In this document: in pieces, positions 35,572-43,933 of the stretch | Numbering within the stretch: the stretch's first letter is position 1 | Layout of the letters: each line of letters starts with the position of its first letter | NCBI GenBank assembly: GCA_022616055.1 | Contig: JAKEFM010000115.1 | Span: 1 to 64,000 of the forward strand | Length of the DNA stretch: 64,000 nucleotides | Origin: Planctomycetota bacterium | GTDB lineage: Bacteria > Planctomycetota > UBA1135 > JAKEFM01 | Direction of reading: 5' to 3' | Translations under genes and position numbers: made by a program | Notes under the pieces: model-generated | The model's database searches: none | What the model was told of the DNA's origin: nothing | Seen by the model: only the letters and a program-made list of their open reading frames with translations

Positions 35572-38078
35572 CCGCCCGCGCGGGCGATCGCCTCGCCCTC
35601 CTCGTCCTCTTCCTCGTCCCTCTCCTGCTCCTCGGCCGGGCCTGCGCCCCGGGCCAGGTCCTCCTCCCCCGCCATCCGGTCCGGTTCGCGCCGCTCGACC
35701 GGCATGTCGATCCGGCGTTCCTCGAGGAGGTCTCGCGGGGGGAGAACCCGGTGATGATCGACAAGGTCCTCCCGATCCTCACCGACGCGCGCGCCTTCGT
35801 CCGCGGGATCCGGGAGGGGAGGGTCCCCCTCTGGGACCCTCGCGACGCGGGAGGCTCGCCTCTCCTCGCGCAGAGCGTCGCCGGCTCCCTCTATCCGCCG
35901 AACCTCCTCGGGCACCTCCTCCTCGGTCCCGAGAAGGCCTTCGCGCCCCTGGCGATCCTCTCCCTGTTCCTCGCCGGCGGGTTCGCGTTCCTCTTCCTTC
36001 GCGCGCGCGCGCTCCCGGCCGCGCCCGCCCTCCTCGGCGCCCTCGCCTTCGCCCTCTCCGGCCACTGCCTCGCGAACCTCCACTACCCCTGCAAGGTCGA
36101 CGCGCTCGTGTGGCTGCCGGCCGCCTTCCTCGCCGTCGAGCGCCTCGCGCAGGGGCCGCGGCCCGGGCCGGCGGCGGGGCTCGCCGCCTCCCTCGGCCTC
36201 TCGGGGCTCGCGGGTTTCCCGCAGGTCAGCGCCTACGTGGTCCTCGCGACCGCCGCCTACGCGGCCGTCCGGCTGACCCGCGTCGCGCCGGAAGCCCGCG
36301 CGAGGACCCTCCTTCTCGCGGGGGGCGCGGGGATCGCCGGGCTCGCCCTCGCGGGTGTCCAGCTCCTCCCGGCGGCGGAGGCCTCCCGCGAGTCCCTCCG
36401 TTCCCTCCAGACGGTCGAGTCGTTCCGCTCCTCCTCCCTCGAGACGCCCCTCCTCACCCACTTCCTCCTCCCCCATGCCTTCGCCTCCCCGACGGAGCCC
36501 CCGTCGGGCCGGCTCGAGCCCTTCGCCTGGCTCCTCCTCCAGCGGCCCACGGTCGCCGACTCGCGCTTCCTCTTCACGGAGGGAGCGCTCTACCTCGGCA
36601 TCGCCCCCCTCCTCCTCCTCCTCGCGGGCCTCCTCCGGCGGGAGGGACGCTTCCCGGCGGCCGGCTTCATCGCCTCCCTCCTCTTCGCCTTCGGATCCCC
36701 CCTCCTCGCCCCCCTCACCTGGACTCCGATCGCGAGGGTCGGCGTCCCGGCGAGGGCCTTCGCCGTCGGCACCTTCTTCGCCGCCTGGCTGGTCGCCCTC
36801 GGGGTGGATCGGGTCCTCCGTCCCGAGAACTCGGCGCTCCGGCGGAGCCTCGCCGGCTGCGCGCTCCTCCTCGTCCTCTTCGGGGGGGCGGGGGCCCTCG
36901 CGATCCGCCCCGCCCGCATCGAGGCGGGGGCGGTCCCCCGGCTCGTCGAGCGATGGAGGGGATCGCCCGAGGCGGCGAGGATCGAGCCCCTCGACGAGGC
37001 GAAGGTCCGCTCCCTCTTCCCCCCGGCCGTCTTCGAGCAGGCCGGCCGGAGACTGCGCGGCGACCTGCTGCGGCTCGCGATCTTCGCCGCCCTCTCGGGC
37101 GGAGCCTTGCTCGCCGGGAGGAACCGTCCGATCGCGCTCGCCGCGGTCTCGATCGCCGACCTCCTCTCCCTCGGCTGGCCGATCCTCGCCCCGCGCCGCG
37201 CGGGAGCCCTCTTCCCGGAGTGCCCTCCCGTCTCGGCGACGCGGGCGGCGGCGGGAGACCTCCGCGTCGTGCGATGCGACCCGACGCCCGGGGGAGAGCC
37301 GGCCCTGGTCTACAACCTCCTCCGGTCGAACCTCCTCGGCGAGTACGGAATCTCGGACCTCTCCGGCCACATGGCCTTCGCGCCTCGACGCCCCATCGAG
37401 CTCTTCGAGGCGCTCGATCCCGCCACCCGCTACCGGGACTGGCTCGCGCGCCTCACGGATCCCGCCCAGGTCGGCGAGCCGCTCCTCGACGCGGCCGGCG
37501 TCGGCGCGGTCCTCTCGGCGGAGGCGATCGGGGATCCGCGGCTCGAGGAGACCTACCGGGAGGAAGGCTTCCACGTCTACCGGCGCAGGGACGCCCTCCC
37601 CCGCGCCTGGGTCGTGCCGAGGGGCCGGTTCGTCCGCGACGACGGGCGACCCGGCCCGGGGAACGAGGCCATTCCCGCGGTCCTCTCGCGGTCCTTTCAC
37701 CCCCGCGAGGAGGTCGTCCTCCCCGAGTCCGCCTCGCGCTCCACCGGGACCGGCGGGGGGGAGGTCCGGCTCCGCGCGGTCTCCGCCGAGCGCCTCGAGG
37801 TCGCCGTCCGCGGGACGGGAGGCGGCTACCTGGTGACGAGCGAGGTCTTCTATCCCGGATGGACCGCGACCCTCGACGGGAAGCCCGTGGCGGTCGAGCG
37901 GGCGAACTACGCCTGGCGCGCGGTGGCGCTCCCTCCCGGGGATCACGACGTCGTCTTCTTCTACAGCCCGCGCTCCCTCTCGATCGGGCTCGCGGCGAGC
38001 GCGGCGGGAGGGCTCTTCGTCCTCGCCTGCCTCGGCCTGCGCCTGCGCCCTCGACGATCCCGCTCCTCCGCCGCATAG
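35568..38078 (+). CDS. YfhO family membrane protein (second of two)
   Basis: This 836-residue paralogue starts at GTG 35568 inside the stop of the preceding gene, with GGAGG upstream. It shares the N-terminal VPLWDPRDAGGSPLLAQS pattern, many membrane helices, the SGHCLANLHYPCKVDALVWL segment and the C-terminal EVFYPGWTATLDGKPV block, the YfhO hallmark. Two coupled, divergent YfhO proteins suggest successive glycosylation steps or a heterodimer. It overlaps the MBL-fold gene by one base (TAGTG). A longer frame continues far upstream but is antisense or non-coding. Confidence 0.85.
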   Translation: MTARAGDRLALLVLFLVPLLLLGRACAPGQVLLPRHPVRFAPLDRHVDPAFLEEVSRGENPVMIDKVLPILTDARAFVRGIREGRVPLWDPRDAGGSPLLAQSVAGSLYPPNLLGHLLLGPEKAFAPLAILSLFLAGGFAFLFLRARALPAAPALLGALAFALSGHCLANLHYPCKVDALVWLPAAFLAVERLAQGPRPGPAAGLAASLGLSGLAGFPQVSAYVVLATAAYAAVRLTRVAPEARARTLLLAGGAGIAGLALAGVQLLPAAEASRESLRSLQTVESFRSSSLETPLLTHFLLPHAFASPTEPPSGRLEPFAWLLLQRPTVADSRFLFTEGALYLGIAPLLLLLAGLLRREGRFPAAGFIASLLFAFGSPLLAPLTWTPIARVGVPARAFAVGTFFAAWLVALGVDRVLRPENSALRRSLAGCALLLVLFGGAGALAIRPARIEAGAVPRLVERWRGSPEAARIEPLDEAKVRSLFPPAVFEQAGRRLRGDLLRLAIFAALSGGALLAGRNRPIALAAVSIADLLSLGWPILAPRRAGALFPECPPVSATRAAAGDLRVVRCDPTPGGEPALVYNLLRSNLLGEYGISDLSGHMAFAPRRPIELFEALDPATRYRDWLARLTDPAQVGEPLLDAAGVGAVLSAEAIGDPRLEETYREEGFHVYRRRDALPRAWVVPRGRFVRDDGRPGPGNEAIPAVLSRSFHPREEVVLPESASRSTGTGGGEVRLRAVSAERLEVAVRGTGGGYLVTSEVFYPGWTATLDGKPVAVERANYAWRAVALPPGDHDVVFFYSPRSLSIGLAASAAGGLFVLACLGLRLRPRRSRSSAA

Positions 38079-38857
38079 TGGAGCGGCCCGTGGAGCTCCA
38101 CTTCCTCGGAAGCGGGTCGAAGGGGAACGCGCTCGCCGTCACCGGCGGGCGCACGCGGATCCTGCTCGACGCCGGGCTTCCCGCCGAGACGCTCCAGGCG
38201 CGGCTCCTCGCCGTCGGGATCCTCCCCTCCTCGATCGACGCGATCGCCGTCACGCACGGCCATCACGACCACGTCGCGGCCGCGCCGATCCTGAGCCGCG
38301 ACCTCGGCATCGTCGTCCACGCCGCGCGGACGACCTTCCGCGATCCGGGGAGGCGCCCCGCCAACCTCTCGATCCTCGAGCCGGGACGCCCCTTCGAGAT
38401 CGGGGACCTCCGCCTCCGCCCTTTCCGGATCCCCCACGACGCCGAGCCGACCGTCGGCTACGTCGTCGAAGGGAGCGACGGCGCCTCCTTCGGCTATGTC
38501 ACCGATTGCGGGCATCCCCGCCCGGACGTGATCGAGGCCCTGCAGGGGGTCCGGGCCCTCGTCCTGGAGTTCAACCACGACGAGGCGATGCTGCGCGACG
38601 GACCCTATCCCCGGCCGTTGAAGGACCGCATCGCGGGGCCCGACGGGCACCTCTCGAACGGCCAGGCCGCCGAGATCCTGGGGAGGGTCGCCCACGCCGG
38701 CCTCTCGAGGGTCTTCCTGGCCCACCTCTCCGAGACGAACAACCGGCCCGCCCTCGCCCTCGCCGCGGCGCACGCGGCCCTCGAGCGGGCGTGCCTGCGG
38801 AACGTCGCGGTCGACGCTCTCGCTCAGGCGACCACCTTCGGACCGCTCTCCATCTGA
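38078..38857 (+). CDS. MBL-fold metallohydrolase of the YycJ/WalJ type
   Basis: This 259-residue protein opens with LHFLGSGSKGNALAV, typical of YycJ/WalJ proteins, and has the metallo-beta-lactamase motif THGHHDHV (H60, H62, D64, H65). Further ligands are in IPHDAEPTVGY, VTDCGH and the final AHLSETNN segment. Such proteins are double-strand exonucleases implicated in repair. GTG 38078 overlaps the YfhO stop; a second GTG at 38090 is possible. It is the last gene of the plus-strand YfhO run, and a palindromic repeat follows 19 bases after its stop. Confidence 0.85.
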   Translation: MERPVELHFLGSGSKGNALAVTGGRTRILLDAGLPAETLQARLLAVGILPSSIDAIAVTHGHHDHVAAAPILSRDLGIVVHAARTTFRDPGRRPANLSILEPGRPFEIGDLRLRPFRIPHDAEPTVGYVVEGSDGASFGYVTDCGHPRPDVIEALQGVRALVLEFNHDEAMLRDGPYPRPLKDRIAGPDGHLSNGQAAEILGRVAHAGLSRVFLAHLSETNNRPALALAAAHAALERACLRNVAVDALAQATTFGPLSI

Positions 38858-38876
38858 CTCCCCCCTCCTCGGACGG

Positions 38877-38894
38877 GCGACCCACGTGGGTCGC
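38877..38894. repeat. Copy 2 of the 18-base perfect palindrome
   Basis: GCGACCCACGTGGGTCGC is identical to 21683-21700, here 19 bases after the MBL-fold gene stop and 32 bases before the end of the minus-strand lipoprotein gene. Both copies are at 3' ends of genes, which fits a transcription-end hairpin, but there is no U-tract. A protein-binding site is the alternative. Confidence 0.7.
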
Positions 38895-38926
38895 TGCTCC
38901 GCGAGGGCCGCGCGTCGAAGGTGGCC

Positions 38927-39583
38927 TCAGTCCCCGTAACGGTCCTGGAGGACCTTCAGGACGCGCTCGGCCTTCGCGGGGGACAGGAAGGAGGAGAGCT
39001 TGCCCGGCAAGCCCTCGAGAGCGACGGCGAGCTGGTCGTGCAGCCGTTCGACGTCCCCTCCCGCCTCGTGCGCCCGCTCGAATGCGCGGGCCAGCTCCTC
39101 CCGCATGAGAGCGCCCAGGCGTTCGGTCTCCGCCTCGTCGAGCCCCGCGTCCCTCGCGACCTGCTCGGTGATTCGGCCCGAGAGGACCTCCGACTCGCGG
39201 CGCGACATCCGCGAGGACTCCCCCGCGCGCATCCACGGCTCTCCCTTCCGGTAGGCCTCGACCTGGGATGCCTCGTCCCGGGCCGGGAGGCGGCGGACCG
39301 GCTCGCCGAGCACGGCCGTCGCCTTCCGGACGGCGCGGGAGGCGTCCGCCTCCGGCTCCAGCTCGAGGAGCACGTACCGGCCGGACCAGTCGACGCGGCT
39401 CGCCTTCACCCCCTCGACCTCGTCGAGTCGCGCCAGCACGGGCGCGAGCCGCAGGCCTCAGCCGAGGCCCGAGACCGCCCCTCAACCGAACCCGGAGACC
39501 TGGAGGACGGCGAACCCCTCGACGCGCGGGGCGCTGGCGCAGCCCGCGAGGGCGAGGACCAGGGCGGTCAAGAGGGGTCGCAC
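38927..39583 (-). CDS. HMA-like lipoprotein with two in-frame UGA codons; candidate selenoprotein
   Basis: From GTG 39583 the frame gives a lipoprotein signal (RPLLTALVLALAGC, lipobox LAGC, C15), then FAVLQVSGFG-UGA-GAVSGLG-UGA-GLRL and LARLDEVEGVKASRVDWSGR, then a helical C-terminal domain ending at 38927. The region matches heavy-metal-associated ferredoxin-like folds: VSGFGx aligns with VxGMxC, and the second UGA lies 17 residues before the GV of the HMA pattern, where its first Cys normally sits. The UGAs are codons 34 and 42. Each is followed by a hairpin. A gene caller would report only 38927-39439. GTG 39583 directly follows GGAGGAG, and the upstream lipoprotein stop is eight bases away, so the two form an operon. 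Alternative: a nonsense-mutated pseudogene. Confidence 0.65.
39428..39447 (-). promoter_or_regulatory. SECIS-like hairpin after the second in-frame UGA
   Basis: After the UGA at 39460-39458 come 10 bases and then a perfect 7-bp stem TCGCGCC/GGCGCGA with loop CGTGCT. The loop starts 17 bases after the UGA and has G at position 2. The geometry fits bacterial SECIS elements. It also lies within coding sequence, as bacterial SECIS elements do. Confidence 0.5.
39454..39469 (-). promoter_or_regulatory. SECIS-like hairpin after the first in-frame UGA
   Basis: After the UGA at 39484-39482 come 12 bases, then a 6-bp stem GGCCTC/GAGGCC, extendable by one G-U pair, with loop GGCT. The loop starts 18 bases downstream and begins with GG. 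The second UGA lies across the loop and 3' stem, so the two elements would have to be read in turn. Confidence 0.45.
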
Positions 39584-39590
39584 CTCCTCC

Positions 39591-39935
39591 TCAGCGAGGC
39601 GCCGGTCGGCTCGCGGGAGCCGGCGTGTCGAGGTGGAGCATGTCCTCGATCACGACAAGCAGCGTCCCGTCCAGGAGGTATCTCCAGTCCTCGCGGACCC
39701 GGCCTTCTCCGTCGCGGATGACGATGCGGCCCCCGTCGCCCTGGCAACGGAAGGTCTCCGCGCCGTTGACGTTCCCGACGTACGACCAGGATCCCCCCTT
39801 CTCGTGAGTCAGGTCCGAGTTTCCACCGGCCGGCAGGCGGTAGGTGAGGTCCCCCACCGTCGGCTCGGGGCGACCGGGAACCTTGCAGGACGAGAAGAGC
39901 AAGGGGAGGAGCAGGAGCCGGCCGGAACGCTTCAA
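39591..39935 (-). CDS. Small lipoprotein of unknown function
   Basis: This 114-residue protein from TTG 39935 has a lipoprotein signal (RLLLLPLLFSSC, cysteine 17). The mature part is beta-rich (GDLTYRLPAGG, GSWSYVGNVNGAETFRCQGD, DWRYLLDGTLLVVIED) with no known domain. The stop codon TGA runs into the ribosome binding site of the UGA-containing HMA lipoprotein, so the two are co-transcribed and probably act at the same membrane. No good ribosome binding site precedes the TTG, so the start is not certain. Confidence 0.7.
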   Translation of the reverse strand: MKRSGRLLLLPLLFSSCKVPGRPEPTVGDLTYRLPAGGNSDLTHEKGGSWSYVGNVNGAETFRCQGDGGRIVIRDGEGRVREDWRYLLDGTLLVVIEDMLHLDTPAPASRPAPR

Positions 39936-40057
39936 GGCGACGAGCCTAGCGAGAGCGAGCCCGCGGGGAAGGGGCTCAAGTCGCCGTCGACCCGCGGTCG
40001 ATCCCCCCGTCCGTCCCCGTTTCCCCGTCTCCGAAGGAGGAGCCGCGAGAAGAGGAG

Positions 40058-41995
40058 TTGAGAAGGATCTGTCTCGGGCTCGCCGCGCTGGCAGGCGCGT
40101 GCGGTCGTGGCGGCGGCGGAGGGCGCGGCTTCGCGGTGCTCGCCACCGATCCGCCGGCGGGCGCCGCCGGCGTCGCGCTCGACGCCGTCGTGCGGGTCCG
40201 GTTCACCGATCCCCTCGATCCGGCCTCGATCGGGCCCGGGGCGCTCCTCGTCAGGTCCGAGTCGGGTCTCCCGCTCGCGGGGTCCGTCGCGCTCGAGGGC
40301 GACGGACGGACGATCTCCTACCTCCCCTCCGTTCCCCTGGAGCCGGCGCGCTCCTACACCGCGACGGTCGGGACGGAGGTCCTCTCCGCGGACGGCCGGA
40401 CCCTGCGCGCTCCCTTCGCCGGCGACTTCCTCACCGTCGAGGACGAGGAACCGCCGGGCGTCCTCCTCGCCCCCGCCGCCGGGTCGAGCGACGTCCCGAC
40501 GAACGCCCGGATCGCCGCCGTCTTCTCCGAGCCGATCGACCCCTCCTCCGTGATCGCCTCGACGCTGGCGGTCGAGGGACCGGACGGACCCCTCGCCGGA
40601 TCGACGTCCCTCCTCAAGGGGAGCCGCGTGCTGCGGTTCACGCCGGAGGGCGAGCTGCCGGCGGGCGCGACGATCGCGGTCGCGGTCTCCGGCGCCACCG
40701 ACCTCGCGGGGAACGCGCTCCCCGCGCGCGCGGTCGCCACCTTCACGGTCGGGACGAGCCCCGACTTCACCCCTCCCGCCGTCTCGCTCGCGGTGAACGC
40801 GATCCCGGCGTCGATGAGCTCCGGCCTCCACCTCCCCCGGAGCGGCTTCTCCCTCGACGTCACGTTCTCGGACGACCGGGCGGTCGACCCGGGCTCCCTC
40901 CTCCTCGCCGCGGCGAGCCCCCTCGGGCCCGAGGAGCTTCCGGCGACCGGAGCGGGCGTAGACCTCTTCCGGGAGACGTCCGTCGGAGGATCGGGGGCCT
41001 CCCTCGCCGTCCCGGATCGGCTCGCCTTCCCGCTCGGCGCGACGGCGGCGACCGCGAGGATCGAGGATCTGGCGGGGAACGCCTCGGCGGAGACCTCGCT
41101 CCCGTTCGACGTCGTCGCGTTCCCGGACTCGCTCCGCCCCTTCGACGAGATCCAGCGCGTCCACGTCGACTTCGGGCTCGACCGCGGGCCCGACTCGGGC
41201 GGGAACGGGATCCCCGACTTCGAGGACGACCTCCTCGCCCACGGCCTGCTGGCGGAAGGGGATCCCGCGGGGACGAACGCCGGCATGCGGGACCGATGTC
41301 GCGACGCGGTCCTCGCCGTCGCCTCCGGGCTCCTGCTCGGCGTCCGGGTCGAGCTGCACGCCTCCCCGCCCGCCGCCCCCTTCACCCGGATCGCGCTCGG
41401 CGGGATCGATCCGGCCGACCCCGGTCGCGCGATCGGCGAGCCGACGACGGGGGTCGTGGGGCGCGCCTGGTTCGACTCCCACAACGCCGACCTCGCCGAC
41501 GACGACACGCTGCTCGACCCCCCGCTCGGCGTCTTCCCGGGGGAGCTGTTCATCGCGCTCGGCAACGCCTATCTCGCCTCCGGGCCCGGGAGCCTCTCGC
41601 TCTTCGGCCAGACGTTCGGCCCGCTCGCCCCGGACTTCGGCGGGACTCCCGCGGGGGCGGACCCGCTCGACCCGGCGGTCCTCGGCCCGGGCTTCGATCC
41701 GTCGACGGCGAGCCCCGAGGAGATGGCCCGGTTCCTCGCGATCGGGCTCGCGGTGGAGCGCTTCTCCCGCTCGACGGGGGTGATCCTCGCGCACGAGCTG
41801 GGCCACTCCTTCGGCCTCGTGGAGACCGGCGTTCCCCCGGACGGTCTCCACGGGACCGCCTCCAAGCACAACCTCAACGGCGCGGCGCTCGACGTGATGG
41901 TCTCGGGCTTCTCCTGGACCAACCTGGCCCTCCTGCCGCTGCGCTTCCGTCCGATCAACCGGGCCTACCTGCGCGAGGCGGTCGTCCTCGAATGA
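40058..41995 (+). CDS. Lipoprotein with SbsA-type Ig-like repeats and HELGH metalloprotease-like domain
   Basis: This 645-residue protein has an N-terminal lipoprotein-like signal (RRICLGLAALAGAC). Two or three Ig-like domains follow (DPPAGAAGVALDAVVRVRFT, then AAGSSDVPTNARIAAVFSEP), each in the pattern of Big_5/SbsA repeats. The C-terminal domain contains ILAHELGHSFGLVETG (H579, E580, H583), a zincin helix. The usual metzincin third His position is E589, so a different third ligand, or loss of one, is possible. The TTG start lies right after AGAGGAG. It overlaps the next gene by four bases (ATGA). Confidence 0.82.
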   Translation: MRRICLGLAALAGACGRGGGGGRGFAVLATDPPAGAAGVALDAVVRVRFTDPLDPASIGPGALLVRSESGLPLAGSVALEGDGRTISYLPSVPLEPARSYTATVGTEVLSADGRTLRAPFAGDFLTVEDEEPPGVLLAPAAGSSDVPTNARIAAVFSEPIDPSSVIASTLAVEGPDGPLAGSTSLLKGSRVLRFTPEGELPAGATIAVAVSGATDLAGNALPARAVATFTVGTSPDFTPPAVSLAVNAIPASMSSGLHLPRSGFSLDVTFSDDRAVDPGSLLLAAASPLGPEELPATGAGVDLFRETSVGGSGASLAVPDRLAFPLGATAATARIEDLAGNASAETSLPFDVVAFPDSLRPFDEIQRVHVDFGLDRGPDSGGNGIPDFEDDLLAHGLLAEGDPAGTNAGMRDRCRDAVLAVASGLLLGVRVELHASPPAAPFTRIALGGIDPADPGRAIGEPTTGVVGRAWFDSHNADLADDDTLLDPPLGVFPGELFIALGNAYLASGPGSLSLFGQTFGPLAPDFGGTPAGADPLDPAVLGPGFDPSTASPEEMARFLAIGLAVERFSRSTGVILAHELGHSFGLVETGVPPDGLHGTASKHNLNGAALDVMVSGFSWTNLALLPLRFRPINRAYLREAVVLE

Positions 41996-43068
41996 GGCGC
42001 GCCGTCGTCTGCGCCGCCGCCGCGCTCCTGGCGACTCGGGCGCCGGGAGGCGAGATGGGATCGACGACCCTCGCGGAGCTCACGCGCCGGGCGGAGGCGG
42101 TCTTCGTCGGCCGGGCCGTCGGGTCCCCCTCCCCCGGGACCATCCGATTCCATATCGAGGAGGGGATCCGCGGGTGGTCCCCCTTCGCCGACGTCCGGGC
42201 CTTCCCCGGAGTCGCCGACGAGTTCGATCCCTCCGGCGCGCGGACTTGGCTCCTCTACCTCGGACGCCCGACGGGAGACTCGCTGAGGGTCCTCGGGGGG
42301 GAGCGGGGCGCCGTCCCCTTGGTGGGCGATGCCGGGCTCGCCGCCCTCGAGGCGGCGCGGGCCCTCGCTCCCCTGGCGGACCTTCCCGACGAGAGGCTGA
42401 GGGACGCGCTGGCGGCCCAGCTCCGCTCCGCCTCGGCAAGGGTCCGGGAGGACGCGGGCGAGGCGCTCTCGCGCCTCCCGCGTGCGCTCCTCCGGGGAGT
42501 CGCCCCCTCCCTGCTCGCCGAGGCGCTGGAGCGGGAAGAGGGTCCGACGCCGTCGAGGGCGGCGATCCTCCGCGTGCTCGCGGCCCGGGCCGAGGCGGGG
42601 GACCTCCCGGCGCTCCGTCGCGAGGTGGAGGAAGGACCCGAGGATCTCTTCCCCCTCCTCGCCGAGCCCCTCCGTTCGATCGAGGGGGGCGTGTCGACCC
42701 TCGCCCTCGCCTTCCGCGGGCTTCCGCGCTCCCGGCGACTGGCCGCGATCCGCCTGCTCGGAGAGGTCGGCGGCTCGTCCGCCGCGGAGACCCTGCGCGC
42801 CGTCCTTGCCGGATCGGACCCCGAGGCGCGCCTTGCGGCGATCGAGGCGATGGGCGCTTTCCCGGGGAACGGGGAGGATCTCCTCCACGCCCTCTCGACC
42901 GGCGACGAGGCGGAGGCGCGCGCCGCCGTCCGCGCGATCCTCCTCGCGGGGAACGGCGAGGACCGGGCCCTCCTGCGGGGGCTGTCGGGGTCGGTCCCCG
43001 GCGCGGCGGAGGCGCTGGAGTCGGCCGCGGCCGACCCGTTCTCCCTCCTTCAGTCGAGGAACCGGTAG
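41992..43068 (+). CDS. Secreted HEAT-repeat-like protein
   Basis: This 358-residue protein has a short signal peptide (RRAVVCAAAALLATRAPG). Residues 30-100 form a beta-type segment (AEAVFVGRAVGSP, GARTWLLYLGRP). Residues 120-350 carry alpha-helical repeats with the alternating pattern of HEAT/PBS-lyase-type units (LRDALAAQLRSASARVREDA, SSAAETLRAVLAGSDPEARL, AAIEAMGAFPG). It probably is a protein-binding scaffold in the periplasm. It is translationally coupled to the Ig-like metalloprotease gene and overlaps the convergent GT2 gene by 19 bases. Confidence 0.8.
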   Translation: MRRAVVCAAAALLATRAPGGEMGSTTLAELTRRAEAVFVGRAVGSPSPGTIRFHIEEGIRGWSPFADVRAFPGVADEFDPSGARTWLLYLGRPTGDSLRVLGGERGAVPLVGDAGLAALEAARALAPLADLPDERLRDALAAQLRSASARVREDAGEALSRLPRALLRGVAPSLLAEALEREEGPTPSRAAILRVLAARAEAGDLPALRREVEEGPEDLFPLLAEPLRSIEGGVSTLALAFRGLPRSRRLAAIRLLGEVGGSSAAETLRAVLAGSDPEARLAAIEAMGAFPGNGEDLLHALSTGDEAEARAAVRAILLAGNGEDRALLRGLSGSVPGAAEALESAAADPFSLLQSRNR

Positions 43069-43739
43069 CGCACGACCGCGAAGAACGCGATCAGCCCGTC
43101 GCGCCAGGTGATCTTCTTCCCCTCGTGGTAGGAGCGGCCGGCGTAGCCGATCGGGACCTCGTAGACGCGCACCTTGAGGCGCGCCAACTTGGCGGTGATC
43201 TCGGGCTCGATCGCGAACCCCTCCGAGCGCAGGCGCATCCGCTCGATCACTCCCCGGCGGAAGACCTTGAACCCCGTCTCCATGTCCGTGAGGTTCAGGT
43301 TCGTCAGCATGTTCGAGAAGAGGGTGACGATGCGGTTGCCGAGGTAGTGCCAGAAGAGGTGCACGCGCGTGTAGGGGCCGCCGAGGAACCGCGACCCGAA
43401 GACGACATCGGCCTTCCCCTCCACGAACGGGCGCAGCAGCACGGGGTAGTCGGCCGGGTCGTACTCGAGGTCGGCGTCCTGCACGAGGACGATGTCCCCG
43501 GTGGCGGCGGCGAAGCCGGTGCGCAGCGCCGCCCCCTTCCCGCGGTTGCGCTCGTGGCCGAGCACGCGCAGGTGCCCGTTCTTCGCCGCGAGGTCGCGGA
43601 GGGTCTCCGTCGTCCCGTCCGTGGAGCCGTCGTCGACGACGAGGATCTCCTTCTCGAAGGGCGTCGCCTCCACGCGGCGCAGGACCTCCGCGATCGTCGC
43701 GCGCTCGTTGTAGACCGGGACGACGACCGAGAGCTTCAC
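43050..43739 (-). CDS. GT2 family glycosyltransferase (DPM1/polyprenyl-phosphate type)
   Basis: This 229-residue protein shows the GT-A fold: SVVVPVYNERATIAEVL, ILVVDDGSTDGT, ERNRGKGAALRTGF, DxD-like VLVQDADLEYDPADYP and GFKVFRRGVIE. It matches the dolichyl/undecaprenyl-phosphate mannose or glucose synthase group without C-terminal membrane helices. It would supply polyprenyl-phosphate sugars to GT-C enzymes such as those encoded nearby. ATG 43739 is the start; a 194-base gap separates it from the divergent small ORF. Confidence 0.92.
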   Translation of the reverse strand: MKLSVVVPVYNERATIAEVLRRVEATPFEKEILVVDDGSTDGTTETLRDLAAKNGHLRVLGHERNRGKGAALRTGFAAATGDIVLVQDADLEYDPADYPVLLRPFVEGKADVVFGSRFLGGPYTRVHLFWHYLGNRIVTLFSNMLTNLNLTDMETGFKVFRRGVIERMRLRSEGFAIEPEITAKLARLKVRVYEVPIGYAGRSYHEGKKITWRDGLIAFFAVVRYRFLD

Positions 43740-43904
43740 GGCCTCACTCTACGCGCGCGGGGGGGTCCACCGGCACGGGCTGGATCGGGGGGTCGTGGGT
43801 CGAAGGCAGTTGCAAATCGCTGACCCCGCATGGAGTTGCGTCACTCGAAACTCCTTCCCCGCTCGAGGCCCCCCCCTCGGATGGACGGGAGTAGGTCAGG
43901 TTTT

Positions 43905-43921
43905 CCAGGGTCTCCCCCTGG
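43905..43921 (+). promoter_or_regulatory. Hairpin overlapping the small ORF's ribosome binding site
   Basis: A perfect 6-bp stem CCAGGG/CCCTGG with loop TCTCC ends at the first base of the GAGGAGG ribosome binding site of the 35-codon ORF. It could modulate access to the site. It may be chance in GC-rich DNA. Confidence 0.35.
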
Positions 43922-43933
43922 AGGAGGATCGCC

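Noticed and set aside
8007-39583. Genome-wide reassignment of UGA to an amino acid.
   Set aside because: Many well-recognised genes here end in UGA (for example at 7103, 13249, 15214, 26360, 38857), so UGA is a normal stop.
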